Source: CAVVEC01 sp963747105 (GTDB lineage: Bacteria; Acidobacteriota; Terriglobia; Terriglobales; Acidobacteriaceae). From it: DNA of 64,000 nt. Positions within the stretch are counted from its first letter, which is position 1, and every line of letters starts with the position of its first letter. The notes below the pieces were generated by a model. That model was given only the letters and a program-made list of their open reading frames with translations. It was not told the DNA's origin and searched no databases. The translations under genes were made by a program, and so were the position numbers. Below are positions 40,156 through 49,510 of the stretch, one piece after another. The stretch is from NCBI GenBank assembly GCA_963747105.1, contig CAVVEC010000006.1, forward strand, positions 124,001-188,000, given 5' to 3'.

Positions 40156-41951
40156 ATGGCGACGAAATTGGTCCAGATCGAAAATGACCTGGAAATCAAG
40201 CAGCGCCTGGCGGCGGAACGCATGCGCCTGCGCAAGATCGCTGGCCTGGATCAGCCCACTCACTTTCATCGGCCGATGGAGCGCGCCTTTACTGCCGAAG
40301 AGCGCGGCAACGCGTGACGATTCTTTTCGGCGGCTTTACCTGGAAGCACGAAGACCTGATCCGCGCCGTCTTCCAGGGCTGCGGCTACCGCTGCGAGAAG
40401 CTGCCCGTGCCTGATGTCCCGCATTCCAGACCGGTAAAGAATATGGCAACAACGGCCAGTGCAATCCCACTTATTTCACGGTCGGCAACCTGGTGCAATA
40501 CCTCCAGTTCCTGGAGAAGGAGGGCATTCCGCGCCAGCAGATTCTGGACAATTACGTCTTCTTCACCGCCGGCTCCTGCGGTCCCTGCCGCTTCGGCATG
40601 TACGAAGCGGAGTATCGCTTCGCGCTGAAGAATGCGGGCTTCGACGGCTTCCGCGTGCTGCTGTTCAAGGACAGCGACGGCATCAAGGCAGCGTCGGGAG
40701 AGCCGGGCTGAAGTTCACCGTCGACTTCGGCTTCGGCATGCTAAACGCCATGCACCTGGGCGACGTGATCAACGATCTGATTTATCAGGTCCGCCCATTC
40801 GAAGTGAACAAGGGCGAAACGGACCGCGTCTTCCGCGAGACCGTGGACGGCTCTCTGCGAAGACTTGAAGAACCGCAAGTCTTTCGAGATCGAAGAGCGG
40901 GCGCCGAACTGGGCCAAGCCGAAATTCAAGAGCAACAAGGTCCTGCGCAACACTTTCAACGTGTTCGGCAAGTGGCACGAGCACATGTGGGGCAAGGATT
41001 ATCTCAATGCGCTCCACGCTGCGCGCGACAGGATGAACTCGATTGAAGTGGATCGCACCAAGGTGAAGCCGGTGGTGAAAATCACCGGCGAGTTCTGGGC
41101 CCAGACTACCGAAGGCGACGGCAACTTCCACATGTTCGAGTTCCTCGAGCGCGAAGGGGCGCAGGTGATGGTGGAGCCGATCGCGACCTGGGTCGCTTAT
41201 CTGATGTACCAGGCCAAAGCCCATGCCATCGCGAAGTGGCCGGTGAATCGTCCGCATCGCAATCCCGAATGGTATGAGTTGAAAAAGCATGCGGCAAACT
41301 ATTTCGGCTTGCGCAAGAAGTTGTGGGGCATCGGCGCCGGCGCAGCGGATGTGGAATTTCTTCTACCACCGCACCATCGAGAACCTTGGCGGCATCACCC
41401 ATCACCTGGTTCCGCAGAAGGAACTTGCCGAGTTGGCACATCCCTTTTACAACCAGTTCGCGCGCGGCGGAGAAGGCCACCTCGAAGTGGGCAAGAACGT
41501 CTACTACACCGTCCACAAACTCTGCCACATGGTGCTGGCGCTCAAGCCGTTCGGTTGCATGCCGTCTTCGCAATCGGACGGCGTTCAATCGGCAGTGATT
41601 AACAAGTTCAAAGACATGATCTTTCTGCCCATCGAAACTTCCGGCGAAGGCGAAGTCAATGCACACAGCCGCGTGCAGATGGCGTTGGGTGAGGCAAAAG
41701 TAAAGGCCAAGGCCGAATTCGAGCAGTGCCTGAAGTCAACGGGCAAGAGTCTTGACGACATTCGAGCCTACATCGCCGATCATCCCGAGTTGCGGCGGCC
41801 TTTCTATCACGTTCCGCATCGTGAAGGAGTCGCCGGTACAGCGGCGCAATTCATTCTGCACGTGAATGCTCGCATCGACAAGGGCACTCGCTTCAGGAAG
41901 CGCTCACGGGTGTCCGGAATCGCAGTGCCTGCAACCGCGAGCGGCGACTGA
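40156..41951 (+). CDS. HgdB/COG3581-like acyl-CoA dehydratase-related protein, frameshifted
   Basis: About 600 residues, broken four or more times. The start is MATKLVQIENDLEIKQR after a good ribosome site (CCGGAGGAAC). Conserved blocks include TILFGGFTWKHEDLI, GNNGQCNPTYFTVGN, TAGSCGPCRFGMYEAEYRFAL, KPVVKITGEFWAQT and GCMPSSQSDGVQS. This matches the COG3581 family, distant homologues of the 2-hydroxyacyl-CoA dehydratase D component, which bind an Fe-S cluster through Cys. The partner ATPase gene lies 44 bp downstream. In many anaerobes the two parts are one very long protein; here they are split. Substrate unknown. Confidence 0.75.
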
Positions 41952-41995
41952 GAAAGAGCAGAAGCGAGTAGCTAGTAGCTTAGAACGAGGACGGA

Positions 41996-44900
41996 ATGCA
42001 CGACCACGAAGCACGACATGATCATCTGGCACATCAGCATCCGGTTTGCCCAACTCCGGGGCCGCAGGGACACCCCAAGCCGCATGGCCACCAGTCCAAG
42101 TTCCTGGTCGGCCTTGACGTAGGTTCTACGACGGTGAAGGCGACCGTCGTGGATGCCGCCACCGATCAGATCCTCTGGCAGGACTATCAGCGCCACGAAA
42201 CCAAGCAGCCGGAGAAGACGCTGGAATTCCTGCGCCGCATGGAGGCCGAGGCCGGCATCAATCGCCATAATACGCGCATGTTCATGACCGGGTCGGGCGG
42301 CGGCTCGATTGCCGATCAGATCGGCGCCAAGTTCGTCCAGGAAGTCACCGCGGTCTCGCTAGCCGTGGAGAAGCTTCATCCCGAAGTGTATTCGGTCATC
42401 GAACTGGGCGGGCAGGACGCCAAGATCATCGTCTTCAAGGATGACGATGAGAGCGGGCGCAAGAAGAAGATTCCGTCCATGAATGACAAGTGCGCCGGCG
42501 GCACGGGCGCTGTCATCGACAAGATCAATGCCAAGCTGAAGATTCCGACCGAGGAACTTGCCAAACAGGGATACAACGGCATCAAGCTGCACAAAGTCGC
42601 CGGCAAGTGCGGCGTGTTTGCCGAGACCGACATCAACAGCCTGCAAAAAGTTGGCACTCCGCCCGATGAATTGATGGCTTCACTGTTCGAGGCCATCGTT
42701 CTGCAAAATCTCAGCGTTCTGACGCGCGGCCATACATTGCGCCCGCATGTCCTGCTGCTGGGCGGCCCGAACAGCTTCATTCAAGGTATGCGCGAGGCTT
42801 GGCAGGCCAATATTCCGCGCATGTGGCAGGAGCGCAAGGTAGCCGTTCCCGATGGCGCGAAGCCGGAAGAACTGATCAAAGTCCCGCAGAATGCCCAGTA
42901 CTTCGCCGCCATGGGTGCCATTGAATTCGGCAGGAGTGAAGAAGACTGCGTTGGCTGCTATCAGGGGTACGATCGGCTCGTTCACTACATCGAGTATGGC
43001 CGCCAGGAAGAAAAGGCCAAGTCAGGCGCGAAAGGATTGATCAAAGACACGCCGGATTTGGACGCATTCAAAACCGCGTATCGCCGCAAGAAATTCACAC
43101 CGGCCACCTTCCAGAAGAATTCGACCGTCGGCGGCTTTATTGGAATCGACGGCGGCTCAACATCCACGAAAGCAGTCTTGCTGGATGAGCAGGGCGACAT
43201 TCTCTGCAAGGCGTACCAACTCTCGAATGGAAATCCGATCCAGGACACGATCGAGATGTTCGAGAACCTGCGCGGGCAAGTGGAAGCGCAAAACGCGAGG
43301 CTGGAAGTGTTAGGCGTGGCGACCACAGGTTACGCCAAAGATATTCTCAAGGACGTCCTGAACGCCGACGTTGCTCTGGTGGAAACCGTCGCCCACACCG
43401 AATCCGCGCTGAAATTCTACGACGATCCGCACGTGATCGTGGATGTCGGCGGGCAGGACATCAAGATCATCATCCTGCACAACGGCCGGGTGAAAGATTT
43501 CAAGCTGAACACGCAATGCTCCGCCGGCAATGGTTATTTTCTGCAGTCTACAGCCGAAGGTTTCGGGCTCACCGTCGAGCAGTACGCTGATCTCGCCTTT
43601 TCGGCTCAAGCGATGCCGGTCTTCGGCTACGGCTGCGCGGTGTTTATGCAATCGGACATCGTAAACTTCCAGCGCCAGGGCTGGCGCGCGGAGGAGATTC
43701 TTGCCGGTCTGGCCGCGGTTCTGCCGAAAAACGTTTTTCTCTACGTTGCCAGCATTCCGAACCTTGCCGCTCTCGGCTCACGTTTCGTTCTGCAGGGCGG
43801 AACGCAGAACAACATGGCTGTGGTCAAGGCGGAAGTGGACTTCATTCAAAACAGTTTCCGCGCTGCGGGCAGGAAACCGGAAATCATCGTGCACGAATTC
43901 TGCGGCGAGTCAGGCGCGATAGGCGCGGCCGCCGAGTCCCTGCGATTGTGGCGCAATGGCCTGCAGACCACCTTTGTCGGCTTGGATGCGGTTCGCAAGA
44001 TCGAATATCGCACCACGCGTAACGAAGCCACGCGCTGCAATTTCTGCAAGAACAATTGCCTGCGCACTTTCATTGACATCAGGACCGAGCCCAAGACCGA
44101 CCAGAGTTTCGTGCCAATTCAGAAAGTCACCAAGGTTCCGTTGATGCAGGGCGAACAGCGGCTCATCATCGCGACCTGCGAAAAAGGCACGGTTGAAGAT
44201 GTCAACGAGATGAAGGAAATCAAGAAGGGCCTGGATCAGCTCAAAGACGCTCACCCTAACTTTGTCGATATGGCTTCGAAGGAAGTTTTCCGGCCGGTGA
44301 ACCCGAACAGCGTAGCGGATCCGATCCCGGCGGCGAAATTCTGGAACAAGGCTGCCAAAGAGCGCATCCCGCTGATGGAGAACCGCAAGAAGATTCGCAT
44401 TGGCATCCCGCGCGTTCTGAACATTTACACCTACGCGCCGCTGTTCAATGCTTACCTCGAAAGCCTGGGGGTGCAGCCGGAGAATATCATTTATTCCGAT
44501 TACACCAGCTCTGAGCTTTATCGTGCGGGCGCTAATCGCGGCGCGATTGATCCTTGTTTTCCGGCGAAGATTGGCATTTCGCACGTCTACAACCTGATTC
44601 AGGAAAAGCACCGCAAGAAGCCGCTGAACGTCATCTTTTTTCCGATGTATGACGTGCTGACTTCTCCGCTGGTGAATATTGTGGGTGCGAACGCCTGTCC
44701 TACGGTGACCGCGACGCCGGAAACCGTGAAAGCCGCGTTTACCAAGGAAAATGACGTTTTCACCGAGCACAACGTCAAGTACGTGGATCCGATCCTGAAT
44801 TTCAAAGAGCACAAGCTGTTCGCCCACCAGATGCTGCAGGCGTGGCAGCCCATCCTCGGGCTGTCACAGGAAGAAAACGACCGCGCCGTGGAAGTGGGTT

Positions 44901-45574
44901 ACAAAGCGCTGGACGATTACGAAGCCAGCATCCGCCGCCGCGCCCGCCAGGTGCTCGATCAGCTTGAGCGTGAGGATCGCATCGGCATCGTGATGCTGGG
45001 CCGTCCCTATCATCACGATCCCGGCCTGAATCACGAGATCATGGAGGAATTCCAGAAACTGGGCTATCCCATCTTCTCGCAGAACACGCTGCCGCTCGAT
45101 GAAGACATGCTGGAGCGGCTTTTCGGGGATGAAGTTCGCGCGGGTGTAATCAGCCACCCTCTCGACATTTCCGACGCCTGGAAGAATTCCTACTCCTGCA
45201 GCACCAACCACAAAGTTTGGGCGGCCAAGTTCACCGCCCGGCATCCGAACCTCGTGGCGCTGGAAATATCGAGTTTCAAATGCGGCCACGATGCGCCAAT
45301 TTACGGAGTAGTCGAAGGGATCATCGAACAGTCGGGCACGCCCTATTTCTGCTTCAAGGATCTCGACGAAAACAAGCCGTCAGGATCGATCCGCATCCGC
45401 GTGGAGACCATTGATTATTTTCTCCGGCGCTACCGCGAGGAGATTATCAAGAAGCGCAAAGCTGTCGAGGAAATCGAAGCCCAATTGGCTGCCTTGGAAA
45501 CGCAGTTACGCGGGCAGGTCCAACAGGGAATCAACGAATTTGAACAGGAGACCCAAGGCATGGCAGCGGACTGA
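41996..45574 (+). CDS. double BadF/BcrA-type ATPase with DUF2229 (acyl-CoA dehydratase activase-like)
   Basis: An intact 1192-residue protein. Two ASKHA-fold ATPase domains of the BadF/HgdC type occupy about residues 35-320 (FLVGLDVGSTTVKATVV, ELGGQDAKII) and 380-650 (GGFIGIDGGSTSTKAVLLDE, DVGGQDIKI). A DUF2229-type region follows (about 690-1110, with RCNFCKNNCLRTF, IGIPRVLNIYTYAPLF and GRPYHHDPG). The Cys-rich CNFCKNNC and the CAGGTGA block are candidates for the Fe-S cluster shared by dimeric activases. Activases use ATP to push single electrons at very low potential into a dehydratase. The usual dehydratase alpha/beta pair is absent nearby. Confidence 0.85.
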   Translation: MHDHEARHDHLAHQHPVCPTPGPQGHPKPHGHQSKFLVGLDVGSTTVKATVVDAATDQILWQDYQRHETKQPEKTLEFLRRMEAEAGINRHNTRMFMTGSGGGSIADQIGAKFVQEVTAVSLAVEKLHPEVYSVIELGGQDAKIIVFKDDDESGRKKKIPSMNDKCAGGTGAVIDKINAKLKIPTEELAKQGYNGIKLHKVAGKCGVFAETDINSLQKVGTPPDELMASLFEAIVLQNLSVLTRGHTLRPHVLLLGGPNSFIQGMREAWQANIPRMWQERKVAVPDGAKPEELIKVPQNAQYFAAMGAIEFGRSEEDCVGCYQGYDRLVHYIEYGRQEEKAKSGAKGLIKDTPDLDAFKTAYRRKKFTPATFQKNSTVGGFIGIDGGSTSTKAVLLDEQGDILCKAYQLSNGNPIQDTIEMFENLRGQVEAQNARLEVLGVATTGYAKDILKDVLNADVALVETVAHTESALKFYDDPHVIVDVGGQDIKIIILHNGRVKDFKLNTQCSAGNGYFLQSTAEGFGLTVEQYADLAFSAQAMPVFGYGCAVFMQSDIVNFQRQGWRAEEILAGLAAVLPKNVFLYVASIPNLAALGSRFVLQGGTQNNMAVVKAEVDFIQNSFRAAGRKPEIIVHEFCGESGAIGAAAESLRLWRNGLQTTFVGLDAVRKIEYRTTRNEATRCNFCKNNCLRTFIDIRTEPKTDQSFVPIQKVTKVPLMQGEQRLIIATCEKGTVEDVNEMKEIKKGLDQLKDAHPNFVDMASKEVFRPVNPNSVADPIPAAKFWNKAAKERIPLMENRKKIRIGIPRVLNIYTYAPLFNAYLESLGVQPENIIYSDYTSSELYRAGANRGAIDPCFPAKIGISHVYNLIQEKHRKKPLNVIFFPMYDVLTSPLVNIVGANACPTVTATPETVKAAFTKENDVFTEHNVKYVDPILNFKEHKLFAHQMLQAWQPILGLSQEENDRAVEVGYKALDDYEASIRRRARQVLDQLEREDRIGIVMLGRPYHHDPGLNHEIMEEFQKLGYPIFSQNTLPLDEDMLERLFGDEVRAGVISHPLDISDAWKNSYSCSTNHKVWAAKFTARHPNLVALEISSFKCGHDAPIYGVVEGIIEQSGTPYFCFKDLDENKPSGSIRIRVETIDYFLRRYREEIIKKRKAVEEIEAQLAALETQLRGQVQQGINEFEQETQGMAAD

Positions 45575-45642
45575 TCGTGCTGCGGCCCTAGCCGGGTCAA
45601 CCTTGGCCAGGCAAGTGACGAGACCTGCCTTTGTGTACGGTC

Positions 45643-46507
45643 TCACTCCCCGCCGCGAACCGTCAGCACGGGGCAGTTGGCTTGGCAGACGATCTTGTAA
45701 GCTTTGGCCCAGGTCGTTGCGCCTCGTGAGGCTTCTTCCAGGTGCCGCAACCCCAGGACAATCAGATTTGCTTTCCACCGGGTTGCAGCTTCGAGAATTT
45801 TCTCCGGGGCCGAACCAAATTCCACGAAGAAAGCGGGTTCAGAGGGCAGAGGTGCGCTCGCTGGAATCAGCGCGCGAAGCCGCATCAGACGTTCGTCTCT
45901 CACCCGGTCCCTTGCCTCGCCGGCCAGATTGGAGTCGGTCACGACATTCATAAGGGCCAGGGGTGAATTCAGATCTTGGGCAAACTTCATCGCATACTTG
46001 ACTGCCAATAAAGAGTGAGGAGCAAAGCCGGTGGCCGCAAGGATGCGGCCAGGGGCCGCTTTCCGGGTCCTGGTCCGCAATACTCGGCCCGACCGTGAGC
46101 ACCGGGCATGGAGCCTGACGGAAGATGCTCTGCGCGGCCGACCCCAGGATAAATTTCTGAACTCCAGTGCGGCCGCGGGTCCCGACGACCACCAGGTCGA
46201 TTGCCATCTCAGCAATGAGCTGCGACAGTACTGCCCAAAGATCGCCGGATCGTACGATTAACTGGTGTTCGATGCCATCCAGACGATTCGCCAGTAAGTG
46301 CCCCATGATTTCCGTCTGCCCGGCGCGCCATCCATCCATCAGGGCTCTTTCGGAACGGGAGGTAACCACGTGCGCCACAATGAGCTCTGCCCCGTGAAGG
46401 CGTGCGATTGCGGTCGCATACAGGACTGCCATCTTGGAGAAGGACGAGAAGTCGGTCGCCACCAGGACGTTGTTCAGCTTCAGCTGGAAAGCACCGTGTG
46501 TTGGCAT
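45643..46507 (-). CDS. tandem universal stress protein (UspA), one frameshift
   Basis: Two Usp domains are read in succession. The first starts KLNNVLVATDFSSFSKMAV and ends with the ATP-binding GTRGRTGVQKFILGSAAQS motif. The second starts GRILAATGFAPHSLLAVKYA and ends LIVLGLRHLEEASRG...VCQANCPVLTV, without the glycine motif. A frameshift near 46070 separates them. Tandem Usp proteins are about 290 residues. ATP-binding type Usp proteins respond to stress or energy limitation. Convergent with the BadF-type gene. Confidence 0.8.
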
Positions 46508-46699
46508 GTGGACGCGCCAGTATAACGCTACACCCAAGGCTATCCCAAAACATCGTCCATAAATTGTCAGCGTGTTCGCTTTGCCGCCCGAGGTGCCAAA
46601 CATAGGCCTGTGATCGGCGTCACTGCACGGCGGTTCATGCCGGCTCAGAATCGCGTCACCGCACTCTTGGGATCGGTTTCCACTGTTCGGGAGGAGCCC
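46508..46699. other. intergenic between UspA and small ORF
   Basis: No promoter, hairpin or gene is evident to me in this short stretch between divergent genes. Confidence 0.4.
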
Positions 46700-46948
46700 A
46701 TGGGCATCCTGCTATGGATACCGGAGAATTTCAAACCTGTTGCCATTGATGAGCCAGGCCACGAGGCTGCCGTGGCAATGCTGGCTTGCGCACCTTTCGC
46801 GCCACATGATCCGTGGCGTATCCGGCTTCGAACACACAAGACAGAGGGCGGATCAGGGTATGCCGATTGCAAGAATGATAGTGTCTGCCAGAATGGGCAG
46901 GCCGGGAAACGCAAGGAATTGCTCGAACGGGCTGTAGAACGCATCTAG
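46700..46948 (+). CDS. possible small protein (82 aa), low confidence
   Basis: The ATG is preceded by GGGAGGAG, a strong ribosome site. The product (MGILLWIPENFKPVAIDEPG) has no recognisable family, and its C-terminal half has a composition unlike the neighbouring genes. It may be broken by an indel. The ribosome site is the main support. Confidence 0.35.
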   Translation: MGILLWIPENFKPVAIDEPGHEAAVAMLACAPFAPHDPWRIRLRTHKTEGGSGYADCKNDSVCQNGQAGKRKELLERAVERI

Positions 46949-47004
46949 GCCGGCGATTTTGCCAAGTCCGAAAAGAAAACTTCGCCAGGTTTCAGGAGGA
47001 CGTT

Positions 47005-47208
47005 ATGGGCGAGACCATGAGACTCAGCTACGATGTCAGTTCGGCTGACCGGGCAGAAGGTGTCGTAGCTTATTCGGAGTACGTTGTGAGCTGTCCGATT
47101 ACGGGCAAGCCCACCCACAATGTGTATCGCAACCGCACAAGCGGAAGATTGGTAGAGGCCTTTGACCAGGACGCTGCTGATAGGATCGGAGTGAGGGAGG
47201 CGGCCTAG
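47005..47208 (+). CDS. small hypothetical protein (67 aa)
   Basis: The ATG follows CAGGAGGACGTT, a good ribosome site. The product (MGETMRLSYDVSSADRAEGV) contains the segment YVVSCPITGKPTHNVYRN, which suggests a small folded protein, but no family is recognised. An 8-bp GC-rich hairpin lies 48 bp after the stop. It sits between the UspA region and the PHA locus. Confidence 0.5.
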   Translation: MGETMRLSYDVSSADRAEGVVAYSEYVVSCPITGKPTHNVYRNRTSGRLVEAFDQDAADRIGVREAA

Positions 47209-47256
47209 ACGAGCCCCAACTTCCGCCATAGCGGCAGAATCACAACAAACGGCGGC

Positions 47257-47281
47257 GCGGGGAGAGCTCTGTCCTCCCCGC
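47257..47281. terminator. GC-rich stem-loop after small ORF
   Basis: GCGGGGAG pairs perfectly with CTCCCCGC around a 9-nt loop, with no T-run after it. It could end transcription of the small gene upstream. Confidence 0.4.
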
Positions 47282-47454
47282 CGTCTAACCAACCCCTGAT
47301 ATCCCTCGAAAGTCTGGACCTTTCCATCAGGTCAGACAGAACAAGCGGGCACTGACGGCAGAAAAGTGGAACTGGCTCGCAGTAGGTCGGCGGTTCAAAC
47401 TCCTTGCAGCAGAATAATTTACTCATCGGCACCATGCGCGGCCCCATCTTCGAG

Positions 47455-47494
47455 TTGTTCTTACCGACTTTTTGTGTTGTAATGCAGTGCAGCA
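47455..47494 (+). promoter_or_regulatory. putative promoter with PhaR box, upstream of SDR gene
   Basis: TTGTTC and TGTAAT are separated by 17 bp. The sequence TGCAGTGCAGCA starts inside the -10 region and runs to 47494, and a second GCTGCGCTGCA block follows near 47505. The 12-mer is identical to the one at the phasin promoter. A PhaR-type repressor bound here would block transcription of the reductase gene. Confidence 0.5.
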
Positions 47495-47570
47495 AGACTT
47501 TACGCTGCGCTGCACAATGTTCGGGCCGCGGCGGGCAGCTTGCGCGAAAAGCTGGAGGCAACTGAAACGA

Positions 47571-48400
47571 ATGTCTTTTACTTTGGAAGGTAGAACGGCA
47601 CTGGTCACGGAGCCAGCAGCGGTATCGGCAGGGCAATTGCGGAGAAGCTGGCGGGGTCGGGTGCCGCCGTGATGGTGAATGACCTCGATGAAAAAGCACT
47701 ATGCGAGACCAGATGTTCGCTGCGCGACCTCGGCCATCGTGTCGAGCGCCTGGGCGGTGACCTCACGGAGCCGTCTTTTCCGGACAAACTGGTGAAGGCC
47801 ACTCTCGAGGCTTTTGGTTCGGTGGACATCATCGTCAACAACGCCGGCTATAGCTGGGATAACGTCATTCAGAAGACCACTGATGAGCAATTCCTGGCCA
47901 TGCTCGAAATCCATCTGGTGACGCCGTTCCGGGTGCTGCGGGCGGCTTCTGCGTACATTCGGGAAACGGCCAAGAGCGAGATGGCTGCCGGCAAGCGGGT
48001 AATGCGCAAGGTGGTCAACATTACTTCTATCGCGGGTACGGAGGGCAACGCCGGACAGGCAGGCTACTCATCCGGGAAAGCCGGAGTGCTCGGTCTGACC
48101 AGGACAATGGCCAAAGAATGGGGCCGCTATAACGTGAACGTCAACGCGGTCGGCTTCGGCTTGATCGAAACCCGGCTGGTTCAGCCACTCACCGGCGAGC
48201 AGGCCAACATCGAAATGCACGGGCACCAGATCCGGATTGGTGTACAACAGAGCATGCTCGACTCAGTGAAGAGCGCATGTCCACTCGGGCGCCTGGGTAC
48301 TCCGGCGGAAGCTGCCAGCGCTGTGCTTTTCTTCTGCTCACCGCTGTCGGATTACGTTACGGGCGAAGTGCTCATCTGCGGCGGAGGGTATCATTTCTAG
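47571..48400 (+). CDS. SDR-family 3-ketoacyl reductase (FabG/PhaB-like), one frameshift
   Basis: The protein has the Rossmann pattern, but the frame breaks in the glycine-rich motif near 47610. Adding one G there restores TGASSGIGRAIAEKLAG exactly, so a missing base is very likely. The catalytic Ser lies in ITSIAG and Tyr-Lys in YSSGKAG. NVNAVGFGLIETRL and the C-terminal GEVLICGGGYHF are also typical. It would reduce 3-oxoacyl-CoA or -ACP with NAD(P)H. It lies at the edge of the PHA locus behind a PhaR box, so a role as a second acetoacetyl-CoA-type reductase is inferred. Confidence 0.8.
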
Positions 48401-48435
48401 GGTTGTGCCGCGACCTTGTGATCAAGTTCCACTGG

Positions 48436-48457
48436 GCACGGGCGTCCCCGCCCGTGC
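48436..48457. terminator. bidirectional GC-rich stem-loop
   Basis: GCACGGGCG pairs perfectly with CGCCCGTGC around TCCC. It sits between two convergent genes and could terminate both. No T-run follows. Confidence 0.5.
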
Positions 48458-48484
48458 GTCGCACCTTTACTTAGTCGGGGTCGC

Positions 48485-48667
48485 TTAAGCGGCTAATACG
48501 CCCCTGAGTTGCATCCGGGCCTGTTGCGGTTCTTGATCGGCCTCTTCAACCATGCGCCGGACTTCAATGAGATGTTCCAAACTGTGCTCAAAACCTGCGT
48601 CGTAAGAGGTGAGAGCGGGACGGAACCGGGATTCGGTTTCGACTAATGATTCCAGAACAGTCGCCAT
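48485..48667 (-). CDS. small hypothetical protein in PHA locus (60 aa)
   Basis: The product is acidic and helical (MATVLESLVETESRFRPALT, then HSLEHLIEVRRMVEEADQE). A weak ribosome site (AAAGAGGAA) precedes the ATG. A PhaR-box sequence lies about 30-45 bp upstream of the start, in the position of an operator. That placement suggests control with the phasin and reductase genes. No domain recognised; a helical granule-associated protein is possible. Confidence 0.55.
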   Translation of the reverse strand: MATVLESLVETESRFRPALTSYDAGFEHSLEHLIEVRRMVEEADQEPQQARMQLRGVLAA

Positions 48668-48698
48668 AACAGATTCCTCTTTCTTAGGATCGCCTCCC

Positions 48699-48711
48699 TG
48701 CTGCACTGCAG
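48699..48711. promoter_or_regulatory. PhaR box upstream of the small PHA-locus gene
   Basis: On the leftward strand this reads TGCAGTGCAGCA, the same 12-mer as at the phasin and SDR promoters. It contains CTGC-N3-GCAG, the published PhaR consensus. Confidence 0.5.
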
Positions 48712-48819
48712 ACAGCTGGGCCTGGGATCTCTCGCGGTTCTAAGCTTACCGCAATTCCTTCTTCTCCAGTATGTTTCCCATCACCGAATCGTGTGACAAG
48801 CAACCATGCCGGCCGTGAC

Positions 48820-49398
48820 TCAGGACTTGCGGCGGGACGGCGCTTTGCTTCTGCGGGACCCCTTTTCCGCGCCCAGCTGTGAAACCAGAGACTCCAACTC
48901 TTCCAGTCGCCGCTTGAGTTCGCCGACGGCGGCCGGCCTATCTTGCTTTTGGCGCGGAGCGCGCGATTCGCGCGGGGGTTCTGGCGGTCGAGAAAACGGG
49001 GGCGGTTCCGGGGGAGCCTCCCGCGGCGCCAAGGGCCTGGGAATGAACTCGAAAGGACTGAGCGGCGGCGCCATGACGCGGTACGCGTTTTGGTACATGT
49101 CGAGGAGGGCCTTCATATACTTCAAGGTGGTCTCCTGGGTGGCCTTGCCGGAGGCGACCACCATCTGGCGCAAAATATCGAGCGGAAAAGCCGAATCGGG
49201 CGCCTTGGCCTGCTCCACAATGATTTGCGTCAGCACCAGGCGGGTAAGATCTTCGCCGGTGGCCGCGTCCACCACCTGCACATCATGACCATCCCGGACC
49301 ATCTGGGCCACTTCGTCCTGGTTGATGTACCGGCTGTTGGTGGTGTCGTACAGGCGTCGGTTCTCGTACTTCTTAATAATCACCGTTTTGCGGTCCAT
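48820..49398 (-). CDS. phaR: PhaR, PHA synthesis transcriptional regulator
   Basis: The N-terminal domain (about residues 1-60, IIKKYENRRLYDTTNSRYINQDE) is the PHB/PHA accumulation regulator DNA-binding domain. It is followed by the second conserved region (RLVLTQIIVEQAK...LDILRQMV). The C-terminus is rich in Pro and Arg (PRPLAPREAPPEPPPFSRPP) and ends in a coiled-coil and a basic tail, longer than in Paracoccus. PhaR represses phasin and its own gene and is released by binding to PHA granules. Divergent from the phasin gene, with which it shares an intergenic region containing a PhaR box. Frame intact. Confidence 0.9.
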   Translation of the reverse strand: MDRKTVIIKKYENRRLYDTTNSRYINQDEVAQMVRDGHDVQVVDAATGEDLTRLVLTQIIVEQAKAPDSAFPLDILRQMVVASGKATQETTLKYMKALLDMYQNAYRVMAPPLSPFEFIPRPLAPREAPPEPPPFSRPPEPPRESRAPRQKQDRPAAVGELKRRLEELESLVSQLGAEKGSRRSKAPSRRKS

Positions 49399-49418
49399 AT
49401 TTTTTTCTCATTTTTTGC

Positions 49419-49448
49419 TTGACATCAATCAGCGTCCGGGCTTAATCT
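49419..49448 (+). promoter_or_regulatory. phasin promoter, sigma-70 type
   Basis: TTGACA and TAATCT with 18 bp between them, followed by the PhaR box at the expected start point. The -35 box is a perfect match to consensus. Confidence 0.6.
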
Positions 49449-49455
49449 GAACTTG

Positions 49456-49480
49456 CTGCAGTGCAGCATCAAATGCAGCA
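49456..49480. promoter_or_regulatory. PhaR box at phasin promoter
   Basis: CTGCAGTGCAG is an exact CTGC-N3-GCAG match, followed by a second TGCAGCA at 49474-49480. The site overlaps the probable transcription start, so PhaR binding should repress the phasin gene. Confidence 0.65.
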
Positions 49481-49510
49481 TAGGGCGAGAGCCCCAGAGA
49501 GGAGCAGAAC

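Noticed and set aside
47205..47440. Cys-rich leftward frame (MSKLFCCKEFEPPTYC)
   Set aside because: The Cys pattern is suggestive of a small zinc protein, but no ribosome site precedes it and it overlaps the hairpin region; not supportable.
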